Positions 22,741 through 34,461 of a stretch of 64,000 nt of DNA are shown here, one piece after another; within the stretch, counting starts at the first letter, position 1, and every line of letters begins with the position of its first letter. The translations under genes and the position numbers were made by a program. Under the pieces are notes generated by a model that worked only from the letters and a program-made list of their open reading frames with translations, was not told where the DNA came from and made no database searches. This stretch comes from Smallanthus sonchifolius (taxonomy: Eukaryota; Streptophyta; Magnoliopsida; Asterales; Asteraceae), in contig CM042023.1 in assembly GCA_023525975.1 (NCBI GenBank), forward strand, positions 19,827,501 through 19,891,500. The letters run 5' to 3'.

Positions 22741-23200
22741 CCAAATGGTTTGATTTCACAAAGTCTTGAAAAAAAAGGATAGCAAGTTTTTGTGCTAACT
22801 TCTAGCTTACTGATGGAAACCACTCACCAAAAATCATCTCTTTGCAGCTTCTAATCATTAGATAATAAGGTCAAATGTCTGAATCCAAAATCACCTTCTT
22901 TTATTTCTTTTTTTCTCTCAATGTAGATACATATACACTTTGGCGGAACCAGAACTTTTTAGTTGGGGGTCGCAATAGTTATATTATTTTCACATTATAG
23001 TGTACAATAGTTAATCTTTTATCAATCGAATTGAGGTAAGACAAGATAAAAAATGACTATGAATCGGTAATTGAAGATTCCATATGTTAAAAACACTGTA
23101 AAATGGATTGTTGTTAGAACTTGAAAAAAAAAGTTCCTCAATTTAATACACGAATATGTATCATTATTATAAATATAAGAAAACAAATAAAGTAATAAAT
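22741..23200. other. Intergenic DNA with element fragment
   Basis: No gene. Near 22939 the sequence TGGCGGAACCAGAACTTTTT followed by GGGGGTCGC resembles the end of a common plant DNA-element type; its apparent counterpart near 24037-24086 is in opposite orientation. Otherwise AT-rich. Confidence 0.3.
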
Positions 23201-23361
23201 TCAATTAAATTTTTATTATAATAAATAAATAACTAGGGGGACACGTATCACTCTACGGTGTTTCTTCAGTTAAATTGTTCAATCGTCTTATAATTTTTAA
23301 ATAAACATTATTAATTATTTATTTTAATTTACTCGTGTAACTTACGAGTTTTCTAACCTAG
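23201..23361 (+). mobile_element. Small Helitron-like element
   Basis: The 3' end is CTCGTGTAACTTACGAG, TTTTCTAAC, then CTAG (23358-23361) followed by T. It is the same terminus type as at 13131 and 50746. The 5' end is tentatively the TC at 23201, because AATAAATAAATAACTAG downstream resembles the 5' part of the other two, but the preceding base is T rather than A. Confidence 0.45.
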
Positions 23362-23481
23362 TAAATGTAAATGATAAGGCAATATATACATAATAAAATA
23401 GAATAAAAAACCTAAATATTTTTAAAAATAAATCAAAATTTTAAATTAACTTTATATTTATGTGTATTGAACACCAAGTAA

Positions 23482-23697
23482 CTATGATGATTTAAACGCC
23501 ATCAGGCCTTTGGTCTAGTGGTCAGGGGATTTTGTCATAAGGTTCTTCTCCCGTTGAGGTCTCAGGTTCAATCCTCACAAGGTGCACTAGATAATTTCAG
23601 AAACACCCTCTGTGGCAGGATTTGAACTCTGGACTAGGTGGGGTTAGCGACATCCTAACCGACATACGGTTCTAAAAAAAAGCTATGATGATTTAAA
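23482..23697 (+). mobile_element. tRNA-derived SINE with 15-bp target duplication
   Basis: Body 23497-23682 is flanked by CTATGATGATTTAAA (23482-23496 and 23683-23697), a perfect 15-bp duplication. The A box is TGGTCTAGTGGTCAGG (from 23511), the B box GGTTCAATCC (23565-23574), and the body ends in an A run at 23674-23681. It is homologous to the minus-strand SINE at 12232-12414, giving two family members with independent duplications. Confidence 0.9.
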
Positions 23698-24841
23698 TGG
23701 TGCACTTGTCACTGTCTTTGCAGGCTTGTAAACTCTCAAGTACACTAAAGCCTTGGAAATCAAATAAATTAGTATTAAATATTAGATGCTTTGAGGTTAA
23801 AACCTAAAATTTCCCGTTTAAACATAATCTTCTTCTCTTTCACAAAGCCAACAGACTCCATCCATGGCTTTTCTGCAATTTGCCACCGCCATTTCTTGCC
23901 GGAAAAATTTCCGGTCATGTTTTTGTTCTTCTCTCTTCACTACAAGTCTACAACTATGGTAGTGGTGAAAATTTGAAGGGTCGGGCTACCAAAAAAAATT
24001 CTATAGTGGGTACCATGTTAATGGAAATCTGGTCGGTCGGAGAGTCAACGGACCCTCCGGACCCCCCCGTGATTCCGCCCCTAATACACATCTGTATATA
24101 TCCTTCATAAATACAATTATACACATGCAAATACACTTGTTAACATCCAAGAAACTTGTGTGTGTCCATCTTTATATTCATATACTAATTGTGCGAAACA
24201 ATTATAAGTTAAAAGTTATTACGTACTTATGTATAGGTGCAAAAGAGAGAAAGTGACTCAAAGGGGTGCAAGAATAAAACAAGAATAATTACTCTCAAGA
24301 GGAATTTAATGTATTATTGAATGCTCGAATTATTATGTCAAACCCTTTAGCGTTGTTGTTGGGACAAACCGTCTTGGGCGTTTACCACATGATCTACTCA
24401 TTGACATGTTTCCATCCAAGGTCTGTAACTTCAGACGTAGCCTAAATTATGTCATATTTAAGTTAACCATTTTCTAGTCCGTTAATTTACCTGTGTTTAG
24501 TTGGTCCACTAGCTCTGGGATCAGAGCTAGCTGTGTATGATAGGGGGAGAGAGAGATAGCGAGAGAGAGAGAGAGAGATGTAAGACAAAGTTTTAATATG
24601 TGGCTCTTATAATCATTTATTTAATTATTAAATTGATCAATTAATTTATTTTTTTATTATTAACCTATGATTAGTAATTAGTTGATGGGCTTAATTACTC
24701 TGATGGACCATTAATGAATTTTCCATTGGGTGTACATAAATATAGAGAGATAATTAGAGGGAATCTAATCGATAATTCTATCACCACTAAGAAATTCGTC
24801 CCTCTCTCTCTCCCATAACCATGAGTTCTTACGAACTCACC
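23698..24841. other. Intergenic DNA with a coding-like fragment and GA microsatellite
   Basis: From an ATG at 23864 about 30 codons resemble an organelle-targeting presequence (MAFLQFATAISCRKNFR), ending at a stop soon after; it may be a captured first-exon fragment. A GA microsatellite lies at about 24546-24579. Near 24728-24740 ACATAAATATAGAG is a possible TATA element before the ATG at 24821, whose frame is split by the gypsy insertion at 24847. Confidence 0.35.
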
Positions 24842-24846
24842 TTAGC

Positions 24847-27217
24847 TGTAACATTTCTGATTTTCATCATGTAATCGTTTGATTTCAATAAACAAACACA
24901 TTTTAGTTTCGATTCATGTACAAACAAACTACGATGCAGTTACATATACAAACTATTCTATTACAATAACAAATTAAACAAAAACACCATTATCTCACAA
25001 GCCCCGAGGACCAAATCTGACAAAACTCAAAAACTACAAAACTAGGCAAGCACGGTCGCGCCTAGGACTAGGCACGGTCGCGCCTGCAAACCTAAGCACG
25101 GTCGCGCCTAAAGTAGGCACGGTCGCGCTGATGAACCCACTTGACTCTGCAGAAGTCAAACCATACCATACCCTCTGAATTCGCGAAATTTAAAATAGAG
25201 AAAAGCCGGTTTTCACGCGTCAGACCTTACTCGACTGAATTCAACCTGCAACACGCCTAAATTGTCCTCCAATTTGCACATTTGTTTAATCCCATACCCA
25301 CCACAACCAAGTCTCGCGAATTAAACAATTGAGAGCAAGTTGCAGGCTTCCTACACCCTCATATACACCCACTCAATCTCTCAGAACTCTCACTCGACGC
25401 TCACAACACCTCTGTCGTCCGATTGATCGCCAAGAAACGAAGCCGCTCGACCCGTAGCCGACCGCATTCGATTGCCCACTTTCAGCAAGTAAGTAACACG
25501 TCTTCAGCTTTGTATCTACCTCTACTACGAAAGCCCTATATCAATTCGTAGTAGAAACACTCAAATCGATCCGATTTTGAACCAAAAAAGCCGAAACATA
25601 AATTTTACTCGAACTACACTCTAGACAAGATATAAATACAATTAAACTATGTAGAAACATTCGTAATCATCCACTAAGTGAAAGCCCTAAGAATCCAGAA
25701 GCTATTAATATAAGAATCGATCGAATTGTGTCTGAAAAAGGCCCGACACGGTCGCGCTCATCCCTGAGCGCGGTCGTGCCTGACCAAGCACAATCGTGCC
25801 CCAGGTGTGGCCCGGTCGTGCTTACCGAGCAAACAAGTCTTGACCAAAAACAAACACTAGACGCGGTCGTGCCAGATACGAGCACGGTCGTGCTCTATGT
25901 CCAGAACCTATGAAGTACCTTCTGACTCGACCACGGGCGCGTTTCAGACCACCACGGTCACGCCCGGCAACGAGCGCGGTCGTGCCCTACTTGAGCACGG
26001 TCGTGCTCCTTGACCAGAATCAATTATTTTTCTGTTTTAAAGTCTATTTAACATATTTTAGCTAAAAAAATTTCAAAATGTAATTATAAAAATTATTTTA
26101 TAAAAGGAATCATTTATAAACCAAATCCTTGATTTAGAGATTTAAAACGATTAATTCCCGATAGTTCGAAACCGATGAAATCGTGAGTTTATAAAACCAT
26201 TTATACAAATATATATTTTGACTTAAACAAATATTATTTATTTAAATTTATATTTAAATAAATATAAATATATATCAGTTATTTAAATTTACATTTTAAA
26301 GAATATATATATCACTACTATTTAAAATGTACTAAATAGATAAATAAAATTATTTATTTATTTATTTCAAACAAACCCTAAACATACAAATCCATTTTTC
26401 GACATAAAAATAACACAAACAATGACACGCGTTATACATTTATCCAATAGGTCAAACGTAGCGACCTACAACACGCTTGGTATTTTTGTTGATCTGTGCA
26501 AACTACACTACCCAACACAAGTGAGTTACATAGCCCCTCTTTTACTCTATTTACAAACTTTTGGGATGGAACATGCGTTCTATTTACTATGTTTACAAAC
26601 TACACAATATACAATTCCACCCTACAATTATGTGTTACAATTTTGAGCTTTGTGCTTGAGTACTAGGTGTGTAGACCAACACGCAGTTTGCTATTCACGT
26701 GCAATCATTAACTATTTTATAGCCTACAGTAAACAGTGATAGATCTATTGAGTCTGACAAACCCACCCAGGTAGGGTGACTGTTACTGCCAACACGCGTT
26801 TGTTTTGCATGCTAGTTACAAAGGTTTGATTGTACTACCAGGTCACACGATGGTATCTCTCCATAAATGCCTTAATTGCCATGTTTGTATGAATTGTATG
26901 CACACGACACTATATTCTATTACATGACACGAAAACCTATGTATTCTCACCAACTTTTTAGTTGACTTTGTTTTTAACCATGTTTCAGGTGACAATGTTT
27001 GAAGTATTACAAGCTGCTACATATAGGATTTGGACCTAGCAATTAATCTAAACTATTTGTATTTTGTAATCGCTACATTTGGTTCTTGTATGGTATGAAC
27101 TTGCTACGTGTAATGAAAATGAATGTTTAAATTATTCAAACTTTAGCAACCATGAGCTATGAACAGTCTGCACAGCTTCACGCCCCGACGTTTTCCGCCG
27201 TCGGTTGGGGTGTGACA
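24847..27217 (+). repeat. 5' LTR of the gypsy element
   Basis: Starts TGTAACATTTCTG and ends GGTTGGGGTGTGACA. It carries two clusters of a degenerate repeat built on GCACGGTCGCGCC and AGCACGGTCGTGCT, at about 25050-25129 and 25746-26008; many copies are near-palindromic. CATATACACC near 25361 could be a TATA-like element. Confidence 0.95.
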
Positions 27218-27220
27218 GAT

Positions 27221-27232
27221 TGGTATCAGAGC
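27221..27232 (+). promoter_or_regulatory. Primer-binding site, initiator tRNA-Met
   Basis: TGGTATCAGAGC lies three bases after the 5' LTR and is complementary to the 3' end of plant initiator tRNA-Met, the usual primer for minus-strand DNA synthesis in these elements. Confidence 0.9.
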
Positions 27233-27912
27233 CTTGGTTATAGGGAATTAGGTTATTAGACACCATTGACCTAGACTATAACTTTAGGACACCCAACAAT
27301 GTCATGCTACATGTTTTATGTGATACGTGCTATTTGCTATATGTCTCATGCTTTATGTGTTAGTTATTTGATACTTAAAATGTTTAGACTACATGACTTA
27401 ATAAGCATAAGTAAATAATAAATTAAATAAATCGTATCCATACCCGTATCCTAAGCCGCGTATCCTCCTTAACTGCTTCTATGTCATCATCGCCATAACT
27501 TGTGGAAAAACTCATACTCGTAGACACTAGTCTATCAAAAATATTTTTATATACCCGTTAAGGTTTTAGACTCTGTTAATTATTAAAGGACATGTGCAAT
27601 CTGGAAGGGTGACACCTGTATTCTGGGTTTTCTGTCTAGGAAAGCATTTCCTATAAATCCCAATCAACCGAGGGATCCGTATGCTTTCCTGGGAATTCCC
27701 GGGATGAGTGTTTACCTATAGGCTAAAGCACGTCTCCTTGAAAATTATATAAGTCTAATTAACCTTAATATGTCATTGTGTTCAAGTAGAAATGTGATTA
27801 CTTGAAAACAATCTGAACTATGAAATAAATATGTTATTTTTCCTCCTATCCTAAATTTCAACAGATTTTTATAAATTCTCACAACATTTTTGTATCATTC
27901 TCTTTTTATAGA

Positions 27913-30900
27913 ATGCCTCCTCGTCGTAACATCAACCGCAACAACACCGACAACGCCAACGATAGCACCAACACCAATACCAGCAATGCCAACAACAATA
28001 ATACCGACCTTGCTGCTCTCCTCACTCAGCTAGTAACTCAACTAACTCAAGCCAATAACAACAACAATGGAAACGCCAGTAGTAGTGCTAATACTGGTGG
28101 TGGCGGCGGTGCCAACCCGCCATAATGTACCTTCAAGCATTTCAACTCTTGCAATCCCCTGAAATTTTATGGTACCGAAGGAGCCACGGGACTCCTTCAA
28201 TGGTTCGAAAATATTGAGGGCACCTTCCTCAATAGTGACTGTCCGGACAATCTGCGTGTCCGCCATGCCACTAGTGTCTTCCAAAAACGGGCACTAACCT
28301 GGTGGAATGGGGAGAAGAGAACAAGGGGAGTAGAAGTAGCAATGGCTCTGCCATGGGATGAGCTGAAAAGGATCATGACCGAGGAATTCTGTCCTCGAAA
28401 CGAGATGAAGAAACTGGAAGCGGAATTTTGGGATCTTACCCAAGATAGCGGTGAAAGCTTGGCGTGCACCAACCGTTTTCACGAACTGAGCATGCTGGTA
28501 CCTCACATGGTTACACCTTTGTCTAGGTGTATTGAAAAATATATCGGTGGCCTACCGAGAAAAATCCAGGACACTGTTCTGGGAAGAAATCCTGCAAACC
28601 TAGAAGATGCTATTCGTCTAGCTGCCACACTGACCGATAATCACGTTAAAGCAGGTACTCTTACCAAAAAGGGGGCCAAGAAAGTTTCTGACACCACAAC
28701 TCCTCCTACTCATGTCAAAGAAGTTCAAAACGAACAGTATCGAAACACCAGGAAGAGAAAGGCGAAAAATTTTGCAGTAGTCACTCCGGCCGCCCCAATT
28801 AATCAAGTTGCACCCTTGGCTCAAAATCCAGCCAAGAAAGCTTATGGAGGTACCTACCCACTCTGCAACAACTGCAACTATCATCACCCACAAACTATCC
28901 CATGTCGCATTTGCAATCATTGTGGGAAACTTGGCCATACGACAAATATCTGCCGACAAAAGGCACTTACTACTCAAGCCAACCCGGTTAATCAACCCGG
29001 AGCTAATCAAGTGGTTCCAATCAATGCAAATGGACGGGCTTGCTTTGAGTGTGGCAACCCGAACCACTTCCGAAACCAATGTCCAAAACTCATGAACAAT
29101 AATCAGGGCGGAGCTCGTGGGCGTGCTTTCAACATCAACGCCAATGAAGCTCAAGCCAACGATCATGTGGTCAACGGTACGTTTCTTGTAAATAAACAAT
29201 TTGCATCTATACTATTTGATACCGGAGCCGATAAGAGTTTTGTGTCACTTAACTTTGAACCTTTACTTGCAAAAACACGATCCAAACTCGAGAAAACCTT
29301 CACCGTTGAAGTAGCGGATGGAAACTCCATCACTATTGACTCCATCATTTATGACTGCTCACTAGAACTCAATGGTCACACGTTTCCAATCAACCTTATA
29401 CCAATGCCGTTGGGAAGCTTTGACGTCATCATCGGCATGAATTGGTTATCTAAAAACCATGCCGAGGTCATGTGCTTTGAAAAGTACATCCGAGTACCTC
29501 TTCCACCGGGAGACATATTGAAAGTCTTTGGCGAGAAACCTTGCAAAGGACTCAAACTGATGTCATGCATAACCACCCAGAAATACATTCGAAAGAAGTG
29601 CATGGTTTTCCTAGCTCATGTGATTCAAAAAGAAGACAAGGAGAGAAGAATAGAAGATATTCCCGTCATTCAAGAGTTTCCCGAAGTCTTTCCCGACGAC
29701 TTACCCGGTCTTCCACCTGTTCGGGAAGTAAAGTTTCGAATCGATCTTATACCCGGAGCAAACCCTGTGGCTAAAGCTCCATACCGGCTTGCACCTTCCG
29801 AATTGCAAGAGCTTGCAAGTCAACTTCAAGAACTCGCTGACAAAGGTTTCATACGGCCAAGTCATTCACCGTGGGGTGCACCGGTCTTGTTTGTTAAAAA
29901 GAAAGATGGTTCATTCCGCATGTGTATTGACTATCGAGAGCTCAACAAGCTTACAATCAAAAACCGCTACCCGTTACCTAGGATTGACGACCTCTTCGAT
30001 CAACTCCAAGGTTCTACTTGTTTCTCGAAGATTGATCTTCGATCTGGTTATCACCAACTGCGTGTCCGAGAAGAAGATATTCCAAAGACCGCCTTCCGAA
30101 CAAGATATGGTCATTACGAGTTCACGGTTATGCCTTTTGGGTTGACCAATGCACCTGCTGTCTTTATGGATCTCATGAACCGCATGTGCAAACCATACCT
30201 TGACAAATTCGTGATTGTTTTCATCGATGACATCTTGATCTATTCCAAGACTGAGGAAGAACATGAACATCACCTTAGACTGATTTTGGATCTCCTGAGA
30301 ACCGAACAATTATACGCCAAGTTATCCAAATGTGAATTCTGGCTAAAGGAGGTTCAATTTTTGGGTCATGTTGTCAATAAAAAGGGAATACATGTCGACC
30401 CTGCCAAGATCGAAGCTGTCAAGAATTGGAGTGCTCCTAAAACCCCTACCGAGGTTCGTTCGTTTCTTGGTTTAGCGGGCTATTACCGAAGATTCATTTC
30501 CAATTTCTCCAAGATTGCTGTTCCCCTCACCGCCTTGACTCATAAAGGTAAACCTTATGAATGGGGGCCGAAACAAGAAGAAGCTTTCCAAACTCTTAAA
30601 CAGAAGTTATGTGATGCTCCTATTCTGACTCTTCCCGAAGGAAGCGATGATCTAGTCGTCTACTGTGATGCCTCTAACCTAGGCCTTGGTTGTGTTCTCA
30701 TGCAACGAGGCAAGGTAATCGCTTATGCATCGAGGCAACTCAAGATCCATGAAAAGAACTATACGACGCACGATCTGGAGCTAGGTGCAGTCATATTTGC
30801 CTTGAAGATTTGGAGACATTATCTATATGGCACGAAATGTGTGGTATTTACCGACCACAAAAGCCTCCAACACATCTTCAATCAAAAAGAACTCAACATG

Positions 30901-32043
30901 AGGCAACGACGTTGGGTTGAACTCCTCAATGATTACGATTACGAGATTCGTTATCATCCCGGCAAGGCTAATGTTGTAGCCGATGCGCTGAGCCGTAAAG
31001 AACGCGTCATGCTCCAAAGTGTCAAGATTCATTCCGACATTCAAACCCGTATTCTAGAAGCTCAACATGTCTCGATTACCGAGGGCAATATGTATGAGGA
31101 AATGTCGTGCGGTGCTGAATTCCAACTAGAGACTAAAAACAATGGTTTGCTTTATTTCTTGGATCGTATTTGGATTCCCAATCGCAATGATCTCCGGGAA
31201 TTCCTCATGACTGAAGCACACAAGTCTCGGTATTCTATTCATCCCGGTGCGGATAAAATGTATCACAATCTTCGACCACAATATTGGTGGCCTGGTATGA
31301 AGAAAGACATTGCACTCTATGTTGCTAAATGTCTAACCTTCTCTAAAGTTAAAGCCGAGCATCAACGTCCTTCCGGTTTACTTGAACAACCGGAAATCCC
31401 CGTGTGAAAATGGGAAAATCTAGCCATGGACTTCATTACTAAACTCCCCCGTACTTCAAACGGCTATGATAGCATTTGGGTAATCATTGACCGTCTCACA
31501 AAGTCCGCACACTTCCTGCCCATTCGTGAAGACTATCGGGTTGAGAAATTGGCCCGAATCTATATTAACGAAATTGTGAGTCGACACGGTATACCTTTGA
31601 ACATAATCTCCGACAGAGATGCTCGTTTCACTTCCAGATTTTGGCAATCTCTGCAAAAGGCACTTGGCACACGATTGGATTTAAGCACAGCCTACCATCC
31701 CCAAACTGATGGTCAGACAGAACGAACAATCCAAACCCTCGAAGACATGCTGAGAGCCTGTGTCTTAGACTTTGGTGGCAATTGGGATTCACACTTATCA
31801 CTTATTGAATTCTCCTACAATAACAGCTACCACACCAGCATCAACATGGCTCCATTCGAAGCTCTTTATGGTCACAAATGCCGTTCTCCAATCTGTTGGA
31901 ACGAGATTGGTGAAGCACAAATCACCGGTCCCGAGTTAATTCAGGAAACATCCGACAAAATCCTTCAAATCCGTGACAACATCCGAGTAGCGAGAAGTCG
32001 GCAAAAGAGCTATGCCGACAATAATAACCACAAAAACGTTTGA
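27913..32043 (+). pseudogene. gag-pol of the gypsy element, broken by two stops and truncated
   Basis: Three open segments lie in one frame: 27913-28122, 28126-31404 and 31408-32040. They are separated by TAA at 28123-28125 (gag) and TGA at 31405-31407 (integrase). Gag begins with an Asn/Thr-rich stretch and has two CCHC zinc knuckles (CNHCGKLGHTTNIC near 28927 and CFECGNPNHFRNQC near 29041). The protease has FDTGAD near 29215. The reverse transcriptase has FIDDIL near 30220, followed by RNase H. The integrase has an HHCC region where the last Cys position is Phe (codon 31339-31341), then the D, D, E residues. The frame ends soon after SRQKSYAD, so the integrase C-terminal part is missing. 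Proteins could only act, if at all, as fragments. Confidence 0.92.
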
Positions 32044-32084
32044 TTTTGACTTAGCTGTAACATTTCTTACGAACTCACCTTAGC
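32041..32084 (+). other. Scrambled junction (filler DNA) before the 3' LTR
   Basis: Where a polypurine tract should be, the sequence is TTAGC plus the first 12 bases of the LTR (32051-32067), then TACGAACTCACC and TTAGC again (to 32084), then the full LTR. These pieces match the 5' junction of the same insertion, including host bases left of it (24831-24846). The two copied pieces join at TTCT microhomology. Confidence 0.85.
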
Positions 32085-34456
32085 TGTAACATTTCTGATT
32101 TTCATCATGTAATCGTTTGATTTCAATAAACAAACACATTTTAGTTTCGATTCATGTACAAACAAACTACGATGCAGTTACATATACAAACTATTCTATT
32201 ACAATAACAAATTAAACAAAAACACCATTATCTCACAAGCCCCGAGGACCAAATCTGACAAAACTCAAAAACTACAAAACTAGGCAAGCACGGTCGCGCC
32301 TAGGACTAGGCACGGTCGCGCCTGCAAACCTAAGCACGGTCGCGCCTAAAGTAGGCACGGTCGCGCTGATGAACCCACTTGACTCTGCAGAAGTCAAACC
32401 ATACCATACCCTCTGAATTCGCGAAATTTAAAATAGAGAAAAGCCGGTTTTCACGCGTCAGACCTTACTCGACTGAATTCAACCTGCAACACGCCTAAAT
32501 TGTCCTCCAATTTGCACATTTGTTTAATCCCATACCCACCACAACCAAGTCTCGCGAATTAAACAATTGAGAGCAAGTTGCAGGCTTCCTACACCCTCAT
32601 ATACACCCACTCAATCTCTCAGAACTCTCACTCGACGCTCACAACACCTCTGTCGTCCGATTGATCGCCAAGAAACGAAGCCGCTCGACCCGTAGCCGAC
32701 CGCATTCGATTGCCCACTTTCAGCAAGTAAGTAACACGTCTTCAGCTTTGTATCTACCTCTACTACGAAAGCCCTATATCAATTCGTAGTAGAAACACTC
32801 AAATCGATCCGATTTTGAACCAAAAAAGCCGAAACATAAATTTTACTCGAACTACACTCTAGACAAGATATAAATACAATTAAACTATGTAGAAACATTC
32901 GTAATCATCCACTAAGTGAAAGCCCTAAGAATCCAGAAGCTATTAATATAAGAATCGATCGAATTGTGTCTGAAAAAGGCCCGACACGGTCGCGCTCATC
33001 CCTGAGCGCGGTCGTGCCTGACCAAGCACAATCGTGCCCCAGGTGTGGCCCGGTCGTGCTTACCGAGCAAACAAGTCTTGACCAAAAATAAACACTAGAC
33101 GCGGTCGTGCCAGATACGAGCACGGTCGTGCTCTATGTCCAGAACCTATGAAGTACCTTCTGACTCGACCACGGGCGCGTTTCAGACCACCACGGTCACG
33201 CCCGGCAACGAGCGCGGTCGTGCCCTACTTGAGCACGGTCGTGCTCCTTGACCAGAATCAATTATTTTTCTGTTTTAAAGTCTATTTAACATATTTTAGC
33301 TAAAAAAATTTCAAAATGTAATTATAAAAATTATTTTATAAAAGGAATCATTTATAAACCAAATCCTTGATTTAGAGATTTAAAACGATTAATTCCCGAT
33401 AGTTCGAAACCGATGAAATCGTGAGTTTATAAAACCATTTATACAAATATATATTTTGACTTAAACAAATATTATTTATTTAAATTTATATTTAAATAAA
33501 TATAAATATATATCAGTTATTTAAATTTATATTTTAAAGAATATATATATCACTACTATTTAAAATGTACTAAATAGATAAATAAAATTATTTATTTATT
33601 TATTTCAAACAAACCCTAAACATACAAATCCATTTTTCGACATAAAAATAACACAAACAATGACACGCGTTATACATTTATCCAATAGGTCAAACGTAGC
33701 GACCTACAACACGCTTGGTATTTTTGTTGATCTGTGCAAACTACACTACCCAACACAAGTGAGTTACATAGCCCCTCTTTTACTCTATTTACAAACTTTT
33801 GGGGTGGAACATGCGTTCTATTTACTATGTTTACAAACTACACAATATACAATTCCACCCTACAATCATGTGTTACAATTTTGAGCTTTGTGCTTGAGTA
33901 CTAGGTGTGTAGACCAACACGCAGTTTGCTATTCACGTGCAATCATTAACTATTTTATAGCCTACAGTAAACTGTGATAGATCTATTGAGTCTGACAAAC
34001 CCACCCAGGTAGGGTGACTGTTACTGCCAACACGCGTTTGTTTTGCATGCTAGTTACAAAGGTTTGATTGTACTACCAGGTCACACGATGATATCTCTCC
34101 ATAAATGCCTTAATTGCCATGTTTGTATGAATTGTATGCACACGGCACTATATTCTATTACATGACACGAAAACCTATGTATTCTCACCAACTTTTTAGT
34201 TGACTTTGTTTTTAACCATGTTTCAGGTGACAATGTTTGAAGTATTACAAGCTGCTACATATAGGATTTGGACCTAGCAATTAATCTAAACTATTTGTAT
34301 TTTGTAATCGCTACATTTGGTTCTTGTATGGTATGAACTTGCTACGTGTAATGAAAATGAATGTTTAAATTATTCAAACTTTAGCAACCATGAGCTATGA
34401 ACAGTCTGCACAGCTTCACGCCCCCGACGTTTTTCGCCGTCGGTTGGGGTGTGACA
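32085..34456 (+). repeat. 3' LTR of the gypsy element
   Basis: 2372 bp, near-identical to 24847-27217. Differences I can see are 8 substitutions plus one extra C near the right end, mostly in the last third. The CACGGTCG repeat clusters are conserved at 32288-32367 and 32984-33246. Confidence 0.95.
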
Positions 34457-34461
34457 TTAGC

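Larger units (their letters stand above)
24847..34456 (+). mobile_element. Ty3-gypsy LTR retrotransposon, complete length but 3'-deleted internally
   Basis: A 9610-bp insertion bounded by the 5-bp target duplication TTAGC (24842-24846 and 34457-34461). It comprises a 2371-bp 5' LTR, a primer-binding site, a gag-pol frame in one register, a short scrambled junction and a 2372-bp 3' LTR. The order protease, reverse transcriptase, RNase H, integrase defines Ty3-gypsy; the pol sequence resembles the chromovirus (Tekay/Del-like) group. The LTRs differ by 8 substitutions and one single-base indel by my reading, so the insertion is recent. It cannot move by itself: the frame has two nonsense codons, the integrase C terminus and polypurine tract are missing, and one integrase zinc ligand is changed. 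Confidence 0.95.

Noticed and set aside
25050..26008. CRISPR-like array of CACGGTCG repeats
   Set aside because: Repeats are degenerate, unevenly spaced, inside both LTRs of a plant retrotransposon; no spacer structure or cas genes.
26422..26646. 74-codon frame repeated at 33660-33884
   Set aside because: It is duplicated only because it lies in the two LTRs of one gypsy element.
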